Source: Bifiguratus adelaidae | Lineage: Eukaryota > Mucoromycota > Endogonomycetes > Endogonales | NCBI GenBank assembly: GCA_002261195.1 | Contig: MVBO01000101.1 | Span: forward strand, 1-54,924 | DNA: 54,924 nt | Direction: 5' to 3' | Part shown: in pieces, positions 1 through 9,624 of the stretch | Position numbering within the stretch: the first letter of the stretch is position 1 | How the letters are laid out: every line of letters starts with the position of its first letter | The notes under the pieces: model-generated | The model's input: only the letters and a program-made list of their open reading frames with translations | Databases searched by the model: none | What the model was told of the DNA's origin: nothing | Made by a program: the position numbers and the translations under genes

Positions 1-2
1 CT

Positions 3-1208
3 TCGAATCACAGGAGCACCCACACGACATTCCATCAACAGGCTTCAGAAGGGTCAAAATACATGCAATATATGGAGGATCATTTCCTTGTCTACGACTT
101 TAGCAAGCCGGCGGAGAATGAGAGAATCAAGAAGGAGTACGCACTTCGCAAAACCGCAGAAAAGCAACATACGTCACCAGGTGAAAGCGCCAACTATCCA
201 GAGATCAGGCCAATGTCGGCTACGTCCAATTGTCCGCAACCTCCTCCAGAGATCGCCGTGAGCGATTCTGATTCCATGCCAATGGATGTCTTGATGCCTG
301 CCCGCCCCTCCTTCCTGGACTATCCTAGCGATGAGTGGAAACATCGCTCCATGGCGACCAGTAACGGTCTCTCGAGCGTAATCAGCGTGCGAGAAAGCGC
401 TCTGATTAGCGAGTGGCCCATGCCACCCAAAACTATCCCGGTTGCCCAGCCCACACAGGCACTGACAGCCGATAGGCTACGGCAGCTCCACGATGAACTG
501 CCAGGGCCTACCCATCCCTTGAACAGGCCATCTGGAACCAGCAAGCATCCAGATCCATACGGTGCCAGCTTGTACACCGATTTGTTCCGGGGGACACACG
601 CTCACCAAGATGATTACGACATGGACATTTACGACGCCTATGAGCCACCTTCCCCTGGATATAGCGAACGATCGCTCATCAACCGGTCAATATCGCGTGG
701 TCAGCGAGAAGAAGTCGCGACTTTCAAGCAACCCACAAGACCTCAAGGTGGTTCACTCACGGAACGCCGCAGACCAGCGCCAGCAACGATAGCCCATGGG
801 ATAAATCAGGTGAAGTCTCAAAAACCGAGCGTCTTGGATGGCAAAATGTTTGCTCCTCGGGACAATGTGGAGCATCACCACGAAAATGCGCACACAGCCA
901 CATCCGGATGGAATGATGGGCTGGCACAACTAGACGACGACGACGACGACGGCGTGCGAGGATTGCCTTACGAGTACAGTGGAGAGTCCATGGACAACCA
1001 CACTCAACGTAACCACACGCGCTCCAATCCACATTCGAGCACATCGTCCATCACTTCCTCCATTAATAGCCCAAAAAGTTCGCACTCCTCATCGATTACA
1101 TTATCAATCAAGACGGCAACGCCAAGTCAGATACCCGCACGCAAGGTGCCGCAAACCAGCATTCCCCCCATACCATCCCATGCCCATCCGGGCGGCGTGC
1201 CACGTTGA
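3..1208 (+). CDS. C-terminal part of an unrecognised protein (5' end off the window)
   Basis: The reading frame is open from the first bases of the window to a TGA at 1206-1208, so the true start lies to the left; the first internal ATG is at 63. About 400 residues are visible. The first stretch contains MEDHFLVYDFSKPAENERIK, which looks like the edge of a folded domain. The rest is low-complexity: proline-rich and serine-rich segments, a run of six aspartates near base 940, and a long Ser/Asn/His tail that looks disordered. I see no catalytic motif and no membrane segment in the visible part. The tail resembles cytoplasmic tails of fungal surface or signalling proteins, but that is only a resemblance. 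Function not assigned. Confidence 0.6.
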   Translation, partial: SNHRSTHTTFHQQASEGSKYMQYMEDHFLVYDFSKPAENERIKKEYALRKTAEKQHTSPGESANYPEIRPMSATSNCPQPPPEIAVSDSDSMPMDVLMPARPSFLDYPSDEWKHRSMATSNGLSSVISVRESALISEWPMPPKTIPVAQPTQALTADRLRQLHDELPGPTHPLNRPSGTSKHPDPYGASLYTDLFRGTHAHQDDYDMDIYDAYEPPSPGYSERSLINRSISRGQREEVATFKQPTRPQGGSLTERRRPAPATIAHGINQVKSQKPSVLDGKMFAPRDNVEHHHENAHTATSGWNDGLAQLDDDDDDGVRGLPYEYSGESMDNHTQRNHTRSNPHSSTSSITSSINSPKSSHSSSITLSIKTATPSQIPARKVPQTSIPPIPSHAHPGGVPR

Positions 1209-1444
1209 GTGTATTCATCTATCGACAAGCCCATGCTAGTATGGGTTAATTGTATCATTCTTGTTGAAGTGTAGATACTTTCGCATTCGCTTCCATTGTT
1301 TAAACGTGACCTTTGCTTTTTCTCTCTGTCACCAGCCCGTTTTCCGCTCTTCAAAATACAAGCACGTTGAATGATGCGCGTTTATCGTAGCTCAAAGCCT
1401 TTATTTGTCGGAGATATACATGTTTGTCATGGGAATATGCGGAC

Positions 1445-1760
1445 CTAGGGTGCCTCCATAGCGTGCAACGCCTGCCTCTGTCGTTCAGTCCCCAAGTTTT
1501 CAATCTGCGCAGCGTCAACATCAACCCTACACCATGCTCCATCTGCCAGTACTTACATTACGAGCTGCCAACGGATACAAATCCCATTGCACTTGTTCCG
1601 TCTCCTCTTGTCGCATTGCAAAAATTCCGACCACGTATTGTTGCCTATGTCCCAACGTCGTGGCGTCTCCACTGTTCGACATGCCCCTAAATAAACTAGG
1701 GTACAAGTCGAGGTTTTGGGGAAAAGGGCGTACGGGACCGTTGGGTAATTGATGGTTCAT
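1445..1760 (-). CDS. Small two-exon hypothetical protein, about 87 residues
   Basis: Neither exon is long, but together they make a clean gene. Exon 1 (1760-1557) starts MNHQLPNGPVRPFPQNLD and ends ...LYPLAARN before a perfect GTAAGT donor at 1556-1551. Exon 2 (1504-1445) follows a GCGCAG acceptor, stays in phase 0, and reads IENLGTERQRQALHAMEAP before TAG. The intron is 46 bases, matching others in the window. The second half looks like an amphipathic helix rich in Q, E and R, as in many small subunits of larger complexes. There is no signal peptide or membrane segment. I do not recognise the family. The splice sites and coding-like composition are what support it. Confidence 0.5.
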
Positions 1761-2203
1761 TGGCACAGTGTTGAACTGCGACGATAAGTGAGAAGGTTGT
1801 TGAAACCAAAAGTGTGAGAAAAGGTCAGGCGCAGCAGCTTTTATGCGGCGACACGTGATGGATCATCGGCTGACCATTGTCAAAATGGGATAAAGCATCT
1901 GCGGGCTTTTGGTTGAAAGAGGGGGAACGCCATAGCCCTACACGTGCTGGATGGACATTAAAGAACAATTGACAACATGCTTGTCAGATGTGGATGCATG
2001 TATCAAACAATGAAGGTAGCACGATGCATCCAAGTGGTACAAGCCAGTGCTTGGATGACACAAGACATCTCCTTGTATGACCGGGCGTGAGCGTTACGCC
2101 CATGATTGGGATCGGCAGTGGTGCCAAACAGGCAAACGGGGCTGCAAGCATAAAAGATCTCTTAAAGGATACGACTATACTCAATACATGGGAGCGCTTA
2201 AAC
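1761..2203. other. Intergenic, 443 bases
   Basis: This lies between the start of the small gene at 1445-1760 and the stop of the membrane protein at 2204-3782. It should hold the promoter of the former and the 3' UTR of the latter. I see a CACGTG-like E-box at about 1851-1856 and no coding exon that I can support. Confidence 0.4.
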
Positions 2204-3782
2204 TTAGGAGGAAGGTCCGTCAGAAGGGCCGGCTTCATGTGGTTTCAACAAGAGACTTCCCGGAACTTGATCTTCGGTGAGGGGCGTGGGTATCGAGAAG
2301 ACATGTTCCTGTTGTGGAGTGGACGGTATGTCCCGATGAGCTGGTACGGGTGGTGGACTGGAGGAATGGTGGCTCTGAGAGCGACTGACCGTGCCTGCTT
2401 CCTCCGTCGTACCCATTTGAGGCGAGTTGGGGTTTGAATTGGTGCTGCCGGGGAATCCTGCTGTCAAGGTTTGGGGATAGACGCGAGCAGTGGACGACAA
2501 CTGCGTAGGAGACGAAGAGAACAAGTGGGAGCCGTCGGTTTCAGACATGGCGGACGGGGTGTAGAGATATTGAGCTTGCTGGATAGGGTACACCAGTGTT
2601 CCATTTTGATCTGCGAGTGCAGGGAGGTAGTAGGTCGGTTGCATTGGTCCCATTGGCATGGTTTGCAAGCTGGGTCTAAACTGATTCGCTGACGACGGCG
2701 ATCCACTGATGGCTTGCAATTCCATGTTGGGATGATATTGGGGTGGAGACATGGCCATGTCGCCCACATTAAATTTCTTTTCCTGTCCAGGCGTGATAAC
2801 TTCATCCGTGTTCGCTTCCAACTGGATGCCCCCGCCTGCACTTCGCTTACGACGACGATAATAGAGGAAACCAAAACCACCCGCAAGCGCAGCCACGCCA
2901 CCCACGATGGGAGCAATGGCCCATAGCGGGAAGGCAGACCCTCCCGAAGTTGCTCCTCCTGATGGCAAGGTTGCATTGGCAGCGGCCACGGTGCGAATAG
3001 CACCCACAGCACATTGAAAATTGAGCATCTTGAAGTGACCGATTACATAGTAGTTGCCTGCAGATCAACGCTGAGCATGGCCGCCACGAGTCAACGTGCT
3101 GACTTACCAGGATCCAGTCCCATGGAAAAGGTATATGTCAGAGGTGGCGTTCCATATTGACTAGGTCCCAAGGTCACCAACTGTTGACCGGCTGGAGTAG
3201 ACTGATTTTGAATCCAAGGTCCACAGGCACCTTGAACGCTCTGTTGACAAGCGTGAATGTTGACATGGTACACACAGCAATTCTCTGCGTTGATGTCTCC
3301 ATTACTCTAGATCAAACCGGGCTTAGCCTGCTAAAGCATCATATCATCACGGATCTACTCACACTGCAGGCAGGTTGACCCGTAGGTGTCAATCCCCTTA
3401 AACAGAGTTGGGTAAAGTTGGTGCTGGATGGATCAGGCACCACAATTCCCGCATTCTGAGTGTAAAAGTCGGCGGTCAAACTCAGAGTCAGGTTGACATG
3501 GAAGGGGTCCTTTCCAATCAAACCTGTTGGCACAGGATTGCTGAATTCAAATGTGACGCCGTTCACGATCTCTGTTCCCGAGTTATCCGTCGCATTGGAC
3601 CGGTAACAGTGAATGGCCTTCTCGTTGCCTTGTACCCTGCGTCCATGGAAAAGGAGGAAAAAAGGTCAACACGTGCTTCAAACTCGTCAGGTAAGCGCCA
3701 CACACCAGTGATCTGCAACAGCCAGGGGGACGAATGCGAGCAATGCGTGGACGGCTATAACCGCAAAACCTTTGCTCAGCAT
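2204..3782 (-). CDS. Type I single-pass membrane protein with Cys-rich ectodomain
   Basis: There are four exons. Exon 1 starts at 3782 with MLSKGFAVIAVHALLAF, ending in LAVA, a clear signal peptide. Exon 2 (about 3636-3363) encodes an ectodomain segment containing NGVTFEFSNPVP and QPACS. Exon 3 (about 3299-3110) carries several cysteines (NCCVYHVN, HACQQ, GACGPW). Exon 4 (about 3062-2204) has NYYVIGHFKML, then a Ser/Gly stretch, then a membrane segment around bases 2945-2880 (LWAIAPIVGGVAALAGGFGF) followed by a YYRRRKR stop-transfer. The remaining roughly 180 residues are a Pro/Ser/Gln-rich cytoplasmic tail. This architecture fits fungal cell-surface sensors or adhesins, but I recognise no named family. 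The exon 1 splice site is the least certain part. Confidence 0.7.
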
Positions 3783-4239
3783 GTTGAGCGGAAGGAAACT
3801 GGCAAGAAAAAGGTCAATGCAACGGATGACAACCCGGGAATTTAAGTGTAGGCTGTGTACATTGGAGGCATGTATGACCTTGGCGCCGCCGTGTGTCCAA
3901 AATCAGTAAATCGCTTTACTGCATAAAAACAGGGCTTTGCACGCATGTGTAACCTCGAATTGGGGTTTGGGGGGGGGCCTGGGCCGACTGCTGAGGTTGG
4001 AAATGGGATAGGGATCTGCCAACTTTACGCCTCATCAGGCCGCGTGTCCGCGTGTTACTCCAAGCCGTGTCTTGACGGTTTTGGATCGTTGTTTGCGAGA
4101 CATAAAAAGCACTAGCTGGATGGAACAGCCATCCGTTATTTGGTAGGCGAATGCGTGTGCGGGACACAAAGGGTCGAAAGCACACACATCTACCAAACCG
4201 GCTGGTCGGCAAAAATCTTGTTTTATGAAACGCAAATAT
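3783..4239. other. Intergenic, 457 bases, with a G-rich tract
   Basis: This lies between the start of the membrane protein gene and the stop of PRP40, so it combines a promoter with a 3' UTR. A G-rich stretch at 3963-3984 has four G, then nine G (3969-3977), then three G. No exon is supported here. Confidence 0.4.
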
Positions 4240-6919
4240 TCATTCCATAACGGCGTCCCAGTCCTTTGGTTGTCTACGGGAAGGAATGTACAATGGATCA
4301 TCGTAGTCGCGAATACGAGACAACTTGTGGCTATGTGAGCGATGATGCGAGCTTGATCTGGAGCGTTCCTCGTACTCGGCAGAGTGGTCTCTATCGTGGG
4401 ATGATCTCTTCTAAAGGCGACAAAAATGGTTGGTGATTAGTACGTTTGCAAAAATTCCAGTACAGGCTAGCAAAGCCTTGCTTCAATGACTCACGCTTCG
4501 CTTCGATCGCTCCTGTCGGTCATAGTCGTGGTCATGGTGACGTCGCTTGTGGCGCGAGGAATGCTTGGCCTCTCCGTCCTCGGTGTCGTCCTTTCGAGAA
4601 CGGCTTTCGTCATCCTCCTCATCATCTGATTTGCCTTCTTGCTTCTCCTTTGAGATGGCTCGCGTTAGCGCGCCTTGCTAATTATGTCAAAACCATACCT
4701 TGAGTCTGCGCATAAACTTTTGGAACGCTTCTTGTCTTGCGTCATCATCGAGGGCTTTGAATTCCTCGTACTCCTCTAAACGTGGTGCCACCTGATCAAA
4801 ATGGTTATCTATGCGTCAGATAAAAGCGAGAAATTGCCAAGAAACTGACCTGTTCCCAAGTATCTGTCAGCTGGACTGGTGGCTCTAGCTTCTTCATGAC
4901 ATATCGCAAGTCATCTTTCTTTCGACGTAGGCGCTTCTCTTGTTTGCGAAGTTCCTCCTTCTGCTTATGGGCGGCTTTGTGTTTAATCTACAGTTCGACG
5001 CTATATTAGTGCAATTTGTCCGAAAAAGCCGCATCTTGCGAGCGCTTACGTGGTCAATGACCATCTTGAGTGTATCCTCCGACAGCTTGTCCCCTATCCT
5101 ATTATCTTGCAACAATGTGGGTATCACGTGGTCGTACTCTGTATTGGCATGCACCTCAATGCTCTTGTCCTTCAGGACATCGTACACAGTACGTCGTTGC
5201 TGATAAAAGACCTCCTCCAAATCCTCCAGTGTATCCCAGAATAACTCCAAGGGCGTCGAGCCGGGTTGACCAAGCATGTTAGTGTAGCGTTCATCCTTGC
5301 TGATAATCGGGTATATATCCATCCAGCGCGTTCTTGCGGTAATTTGACCCTTCTCTTTGAGTTCCTTGAGTAGCGATTTGAAGGCATCACGATTCTTTCG
5401 CTCTCGTCGACGTTTGATATCAAGGCGACGCTGACGGATCTTGTCTTCGTCCTTCTCCAGTTCTTTGACATAATCTTCAAATAGAGCCAGGAAATCGAGC
5501 GATTCCATGCCCTTGAAGGATGCCAAAGAAAAGTCCGGATGAGCTTGGAATATGGGCTGACCTTCCTTCCATGTTGTATGAGCGGTGATTTTCGGCAGCT
5601 TTCGAAGCAATTGACTAAACTTTTCCAAGCTCGCCTTTCGATTCTCGCGAAAGGTCTCCCTTTCCTTCTGCCGAAGGCCATATATGTATTCATCGTAAAA
5701 GGATTCTCGCTGCCTAAGGTCCTTGACCGCATTGAAAGCGGGTTCCGAAGCTAGCATCTCGACGGCTTGCCTACGTGATGACGTGAGTTTTTGTGGCTCT
5801 GAGCAGAAATATGTTAACCTACCGCCAGCGCGTGCTCCCGGTGATATCCCCTCGGCGCTGTAACATTTCAAAGAAGTCGTCATGGATTTTTCGATAGGCG
5901 TTATCGCGATGTTCCTTGGGTGACAGATTAGACTAACGTTATGTATTGTGAGCATGACCTACCCTTTCGCGTCTCATCGTATCCTGTACATATTTGTGGA
6001 AGGCAGCCTTCTTTTCGGCCAGCGTCTTTAATGCCTTGTAATGTGGGTGCGTGATGATGACGCGCAATGCTTGCTCCCATGTCCAGTCGGGCCTTACACC
6101 CTGAAATCGTTGAGTCAGCACATGCGTAGAGTACAGTTGAGAATAGCTTACCGATTCAGCAAGCAATTCAATAAAAGCCTTTTCTGCAGCTTCTTGACTA
6201 GCAAAGACAATAACTGATCGGTCGGGCTCAACAGGAGGCGTAAATGGCTTCGTTTCTGGGACGAAAGGCTTAGGCTCCGGTGTTTGACTCTTCGTCTCAG
6301 GAGGCACTGGAGAGACTGAAGCCGCGTTGCTGTAGACAGAATGTCAGCTGTTATGCTCAAAACATTATTAGACTCACTTTGGTGGCGATGCTGCAGATGC
6401 TGCGTCAGCTTCTTTCGCTCTTTCCAGCGTGGCTGTCAAAATGTAAGTACACCGCAACGAAGGCAGCGGTAATGATCTGCTTTCCCGTACCTATATATTC
6501 CTCCGGCATCTCCCACTTTGATTCCTTCGTCTCAGAGTGCGAGTAATATCTCTTTCCATCAGCGTTGGTATACTCTTTCCAAGGACACTGTTTCAGTATT
6601 CTCTGTTAAGGAGATATCTCTAGTTAGCCTGCGCCTGGCTACTCCAACAGTGAGGTCATACCTCTCCAGCTGTCAAGAGTTCCTCGGGCTTATCCCAGAC
6701 AGTCTGATTCGTCTCCCGATTATGGTAGTATGTGCGCCCATCGGGGGCTGTGAACTCTCTCCAGACCGACTGCTGTTGATCGGACAAGGTTAGATTGAAC
6801 GCACAAATGTAAATGAAGAGCGAGAGCAATCAAAGAATGGTGTCCTATGCCTCTCGTACATAACTACATACCATGGACAGTACCGATTGCTGCGATCCTG
6901 GCTGTGATTGCCAAGACAT
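4240..6919 (-). CDS. PRP40: Pre-mRNA-processing factor PRP40 (two WW domains, FF domains)
   Basis: This is the U1 snRNP-associated splicing factor that bridges the 5' splice site and the branch point. The start is ATG at 6919 (MSWQSQPGSQQSVLSM), just before a GTATGT donor. Two WW domains follow in separate exons: WREFTAPDGRTYYHNRETNQ (about 6765-6700) and WKEYTNADGKRYYSHSETKE (about 6585-6510). FF domains come next, including FIELLAESGVRPDWTWEQAL (about 6165-6070), FFEMLQRRGDITGSTRW (about 5865-5820), FSQLLRKLPKITAHTTW, FKSLLKELKEKGQITARTRW and a later one around LEPPVQLTDTWEQVAPRLEE. The C-terminus (about 4730-4240) is rich in Arg/Ser/His/Asp, typical of splicing factors, and ends DWDAVME. 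Order and composition match the PRP40/FBP11 family. The gene has many short introns. Confidence 0.95.
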
Positions 6920-7554
6920 GGCGGTAGGACAAGTTGGAATGTCTATGCAGACGACGCGCTGAACTTTGAGGAAATCGACAGTGTAATTCGTTCCTGTGGT
7001 TCAAATTCGTACAGCGTTGCTTATTTTTTCTTTGGTTGTGCATTCAAGTCATATTTCTATTTAACACTGCTTCCGCAGCGTATTTGGGCATTAAGCTCAA
7101 CGAGCCGTCAATTCGCCTCAATGTGAATGGTGGAACATCGCCTAAGGTGATAATCACCAGGCAAATCACAATGAGGACACGAGTTCTTTCCCTTTCCATT
7201 GTGTTCGGTGTGCTTGAATAGCTGAACTGCGCAAGAATGCGATGGACAAAGGGCTCCTTATCTAGTTGTGGATTTGCGCAGCAGTTAGGGTTTTTGTGTG
7301 ATTCTTGATATTTCGGCAAGCTTTCTCATTGTGCATACATCAAAGTGGTCACGCAGACCTTGGTTTTCGAAGCAAAGGTGTCGTTCCAGGACTTCGGATT
7401 TGCAACATTTTCACCTCTTCCAGCGCGTGCTTTTCGGACCACCATTCGGACGCACTGCCTTTGTATGACGTCCATTGGGGTGGTGTAATGCGTCTTTCGA
7501 GCTCGCATCGACGAGTTTAGGTAGTAAGTTTTGTAAAGTAGACAGTTACGGGTA
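6920..7554. other. Intergenic, 635 bases; possible unconfirmed small zinc-binding ORF
   Basis: This lies between the PRP40 start and the ASH1-like stop. On the minus strand at about 7235-7105 one frame reads CPSHSCAVQLFKHTEH and then SCPHCDLPGDYHLRRC before a stop. The Cys/His spacing is zinc-knuckle-like. Upstream on the same strand (7508-7340) another open stretch contains MVVRKARAGRGENVANP. I could not join the two with convincing splice sites, so I do not call a gene. Confidence 0.25.
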
Positions 7555-9608
7555 TTAAGCGGACCTATGCCGCGATAGACGTTTAGGTCGCGTCTTTGTC
7601 ACTCCACCGGAACGAGGAGCGTTCTGTGAGATCTTAACAGGTAGGTGAGCCTTCCTTAAAAATGGCGAGCAATGCGGTTATTACATACCTTGCACTTGTT
7701 CGTCCGAGGACCGATATCCGAACGTGCTCGTACAAGTTTCTTCGCGTTAGATCCGACAGCTTGTGCTGCATTCTTCACAGCATCCGCCATCCGCCTTTGG
7801 CCAATGACACCGCGACATTTCTCACTCCCACAATGGCATATTTGACAATTGCTGCCAGAAAACGACGAAAAGTTGTAGTCGTAGGATAGCTCGGTATTGG
7901 CTGGAATATCTTGACTGGCGAAGATACCCACAAAGTATTCCCCAGCGAGGGACCTATGACCAAATGAGTACACCTGGACGATTTCCACCTTTCCAAGACG
8001 TACCATTTTTCTATATGACAATTCGGGCTGCAGCTGACGGATGAACCCGTGTTACCAAAGGCGATGCATGATACACAAGTATAGGCATGCTACATACCTG
8101 TGATTAATAAAGCGAGCATCAGTCCCTTTCATTCCAGCGTCAAGGACCTCTCCACGACCGTAGTCAAGGAAATAAAAGTTTTTCTTGTTCCGGTATATCT
8201 TCTTCATCCGTTCTATACACGTGTCATGCGAGATCACTTCGCCTCGATACTCAATAATGAGTCGTCCCTTCTCAATAGGGACCAAAGTTCGGAGACCGAA
8301 GCCGCAGCCGTGGCTCTGTATAGCCGACTTAGTTCCAGGTCCATTGTATCAAACCCCCAACACGTACCCAGAAAACTTCTAATCCTTGTACACCCTCTTT
8401 CCTTTGGAAACGCTGATTTGAACATTGCTCACCGCAAGGACAAAGTTTCGGCGAACACTCGTAAAACATCATTCTACATAACTGTAAATGCCGCCACAAT
8501 TATCGGGAACCATACATCCTACCTGTTGAAACAATCATCGGCGCACCCAAGACTGCCATCGGCCGGCGACTTGCAACTGCAGATGGCTCGGTTTTCGAAA
8601 CGCTCTGGTTTCCTTTCCACAAATATATCTATAGACCATGGAAGTTGTTCAATAAGATACAGCAACTCCGATTGGCATATCCTTACTGGACTTGATGCGC
8701 GTGTATGCCGCCCGCTGTTGAAATCTTTGCGAAGCGACTGGTTTATCCAGCAGTCCCTCCTCATAGGCAGCCCATATAGGGTAAGGTAAGGTGAAATCGG
8801 TTTCCGATGACAACAAAGCTTGGCCATAACTCATAGGTTCGGACATCTTGAATGGCGTGTGGGTCTGAGTGCCTTCAGTTGCCTCTAGAGTGTGCCGCGT
8901 GCGTTTCGTTCTACGTTGACCATCCTTGACGGCTGTAGTATCGCTTCGCAAATTGTTGGAGTAAAGTCCTGCCTCCAAGAATATCTTTTTTCTCCACGTA
9001 GGTGCATCTTCCGGAACAGTTGAAAGGCAATCAGACATTAGCGTTTCCTCCCGACTCAAGCCATATTTGCCAGCCACACGAGCGGAAGCCAATCTTGCAT
9101 TTTGCATTGCATGGAACATCTTTGGTAGTCGGAATTGACTTGGTTTCGCGCTTGCAACGATATTCTCGAGTGCAGAGAACATGGAAGCAAGGCTCTGGAC
9201 ACCATTGATGCGACTCGCACTATTTTGTTTGACTTTCAATGTGGGATGCGATCTTCGAACAGGCTGTGCTTGGGGTTGACTTTTCCGACTGGACGGAGCT
9301 CGGCGTTGCGAACGGCTGAACTTTGTACCATGACTTGACATACGAACATTGATGCGTGTTCGATAGACCCTCGTCTGCTTCTTGGAAGTCACCTCGACCT
9401 GGAAGTCAGTAAAGACAACCTTGGAAGTCACGTCTTTGTTGACCAGGGCGTTGCCAATGTTACCCAGTACAACTCGTTGCCGCAAGAGGCGAGTCCGCTT
9501 GACTCCAGCATCCCCCGAAGCAGGCGATGCTGTACTAGGTGCCAAGTTCTCGGCCATCGCAGACACGTTTGACGAGAAGCGTGACAAAAAAGTTTCCATT
9601 TTCGACAT
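7555..9608 (-). CDS. ASH1/NSD-type SET-domain histone-lysine methyltransferase
   Basis: This is predicted to methylate histone H3, most likely Lys36 by family. The N-terminal half (from [11 protein letters not shown] at 9608) is basic, Ser/Arg-rich and unstructured. Then come an AWS domain ([18 protein letters not shown], about 8590; [18 protein letters not shown], about 8475-8420) and a SET domain beginning [20 protein letters not shown] (about 8300). Catalytic parts are visible: [10 protein letters not shown] joined to [11 protein letters not shown] over an intron (about 8115-8010), and ELSYDYNF (about 7880). A post-SET motif, [13 protein letters not shown], follows at about 7845. The [12 protein letters not shown] wording is closer to ASH1/NSD/SET2 than to SUV39 or SET1 types. 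The C-terminus is short and basic. A later in-frame ATG (MAENLAPST, about 9559) is an alternative start and would widen the gap to the FANCJ gene. Confidence 0.88.
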
Positions 9609-9624
9609 TGACGCGTCGTTCTTT
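9609..9624. promoter_or_regulatory. 16-base gap between head-to-head start codons
   Basis: The minus-strand ATG of the ASH1-like gene (9608-9606) and the plus-strand ATG of the FANCJ gene (9625) are separated by 16 bases. Core promoters or 5' leaders must therefore overlap the opposite coding region, unless one of the genes starts further downstream. Confidence 0.55.

Noticed and set aside
2464-3012. Long open frames overlapping real exons on either strand (for example the 182-codon frame here and those inside PRP40, FANCJ and ataxin-2)
   Set aside because: They lie in other frames of well-supported exons, lack domains and have odd composition, so they are shadows.
3963-3984. Possible G-quadruplex
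   Set aside because: Only three clear G runs with short spacers are present, and a nine-base homopolymer may be mis-sized; too weak to call.
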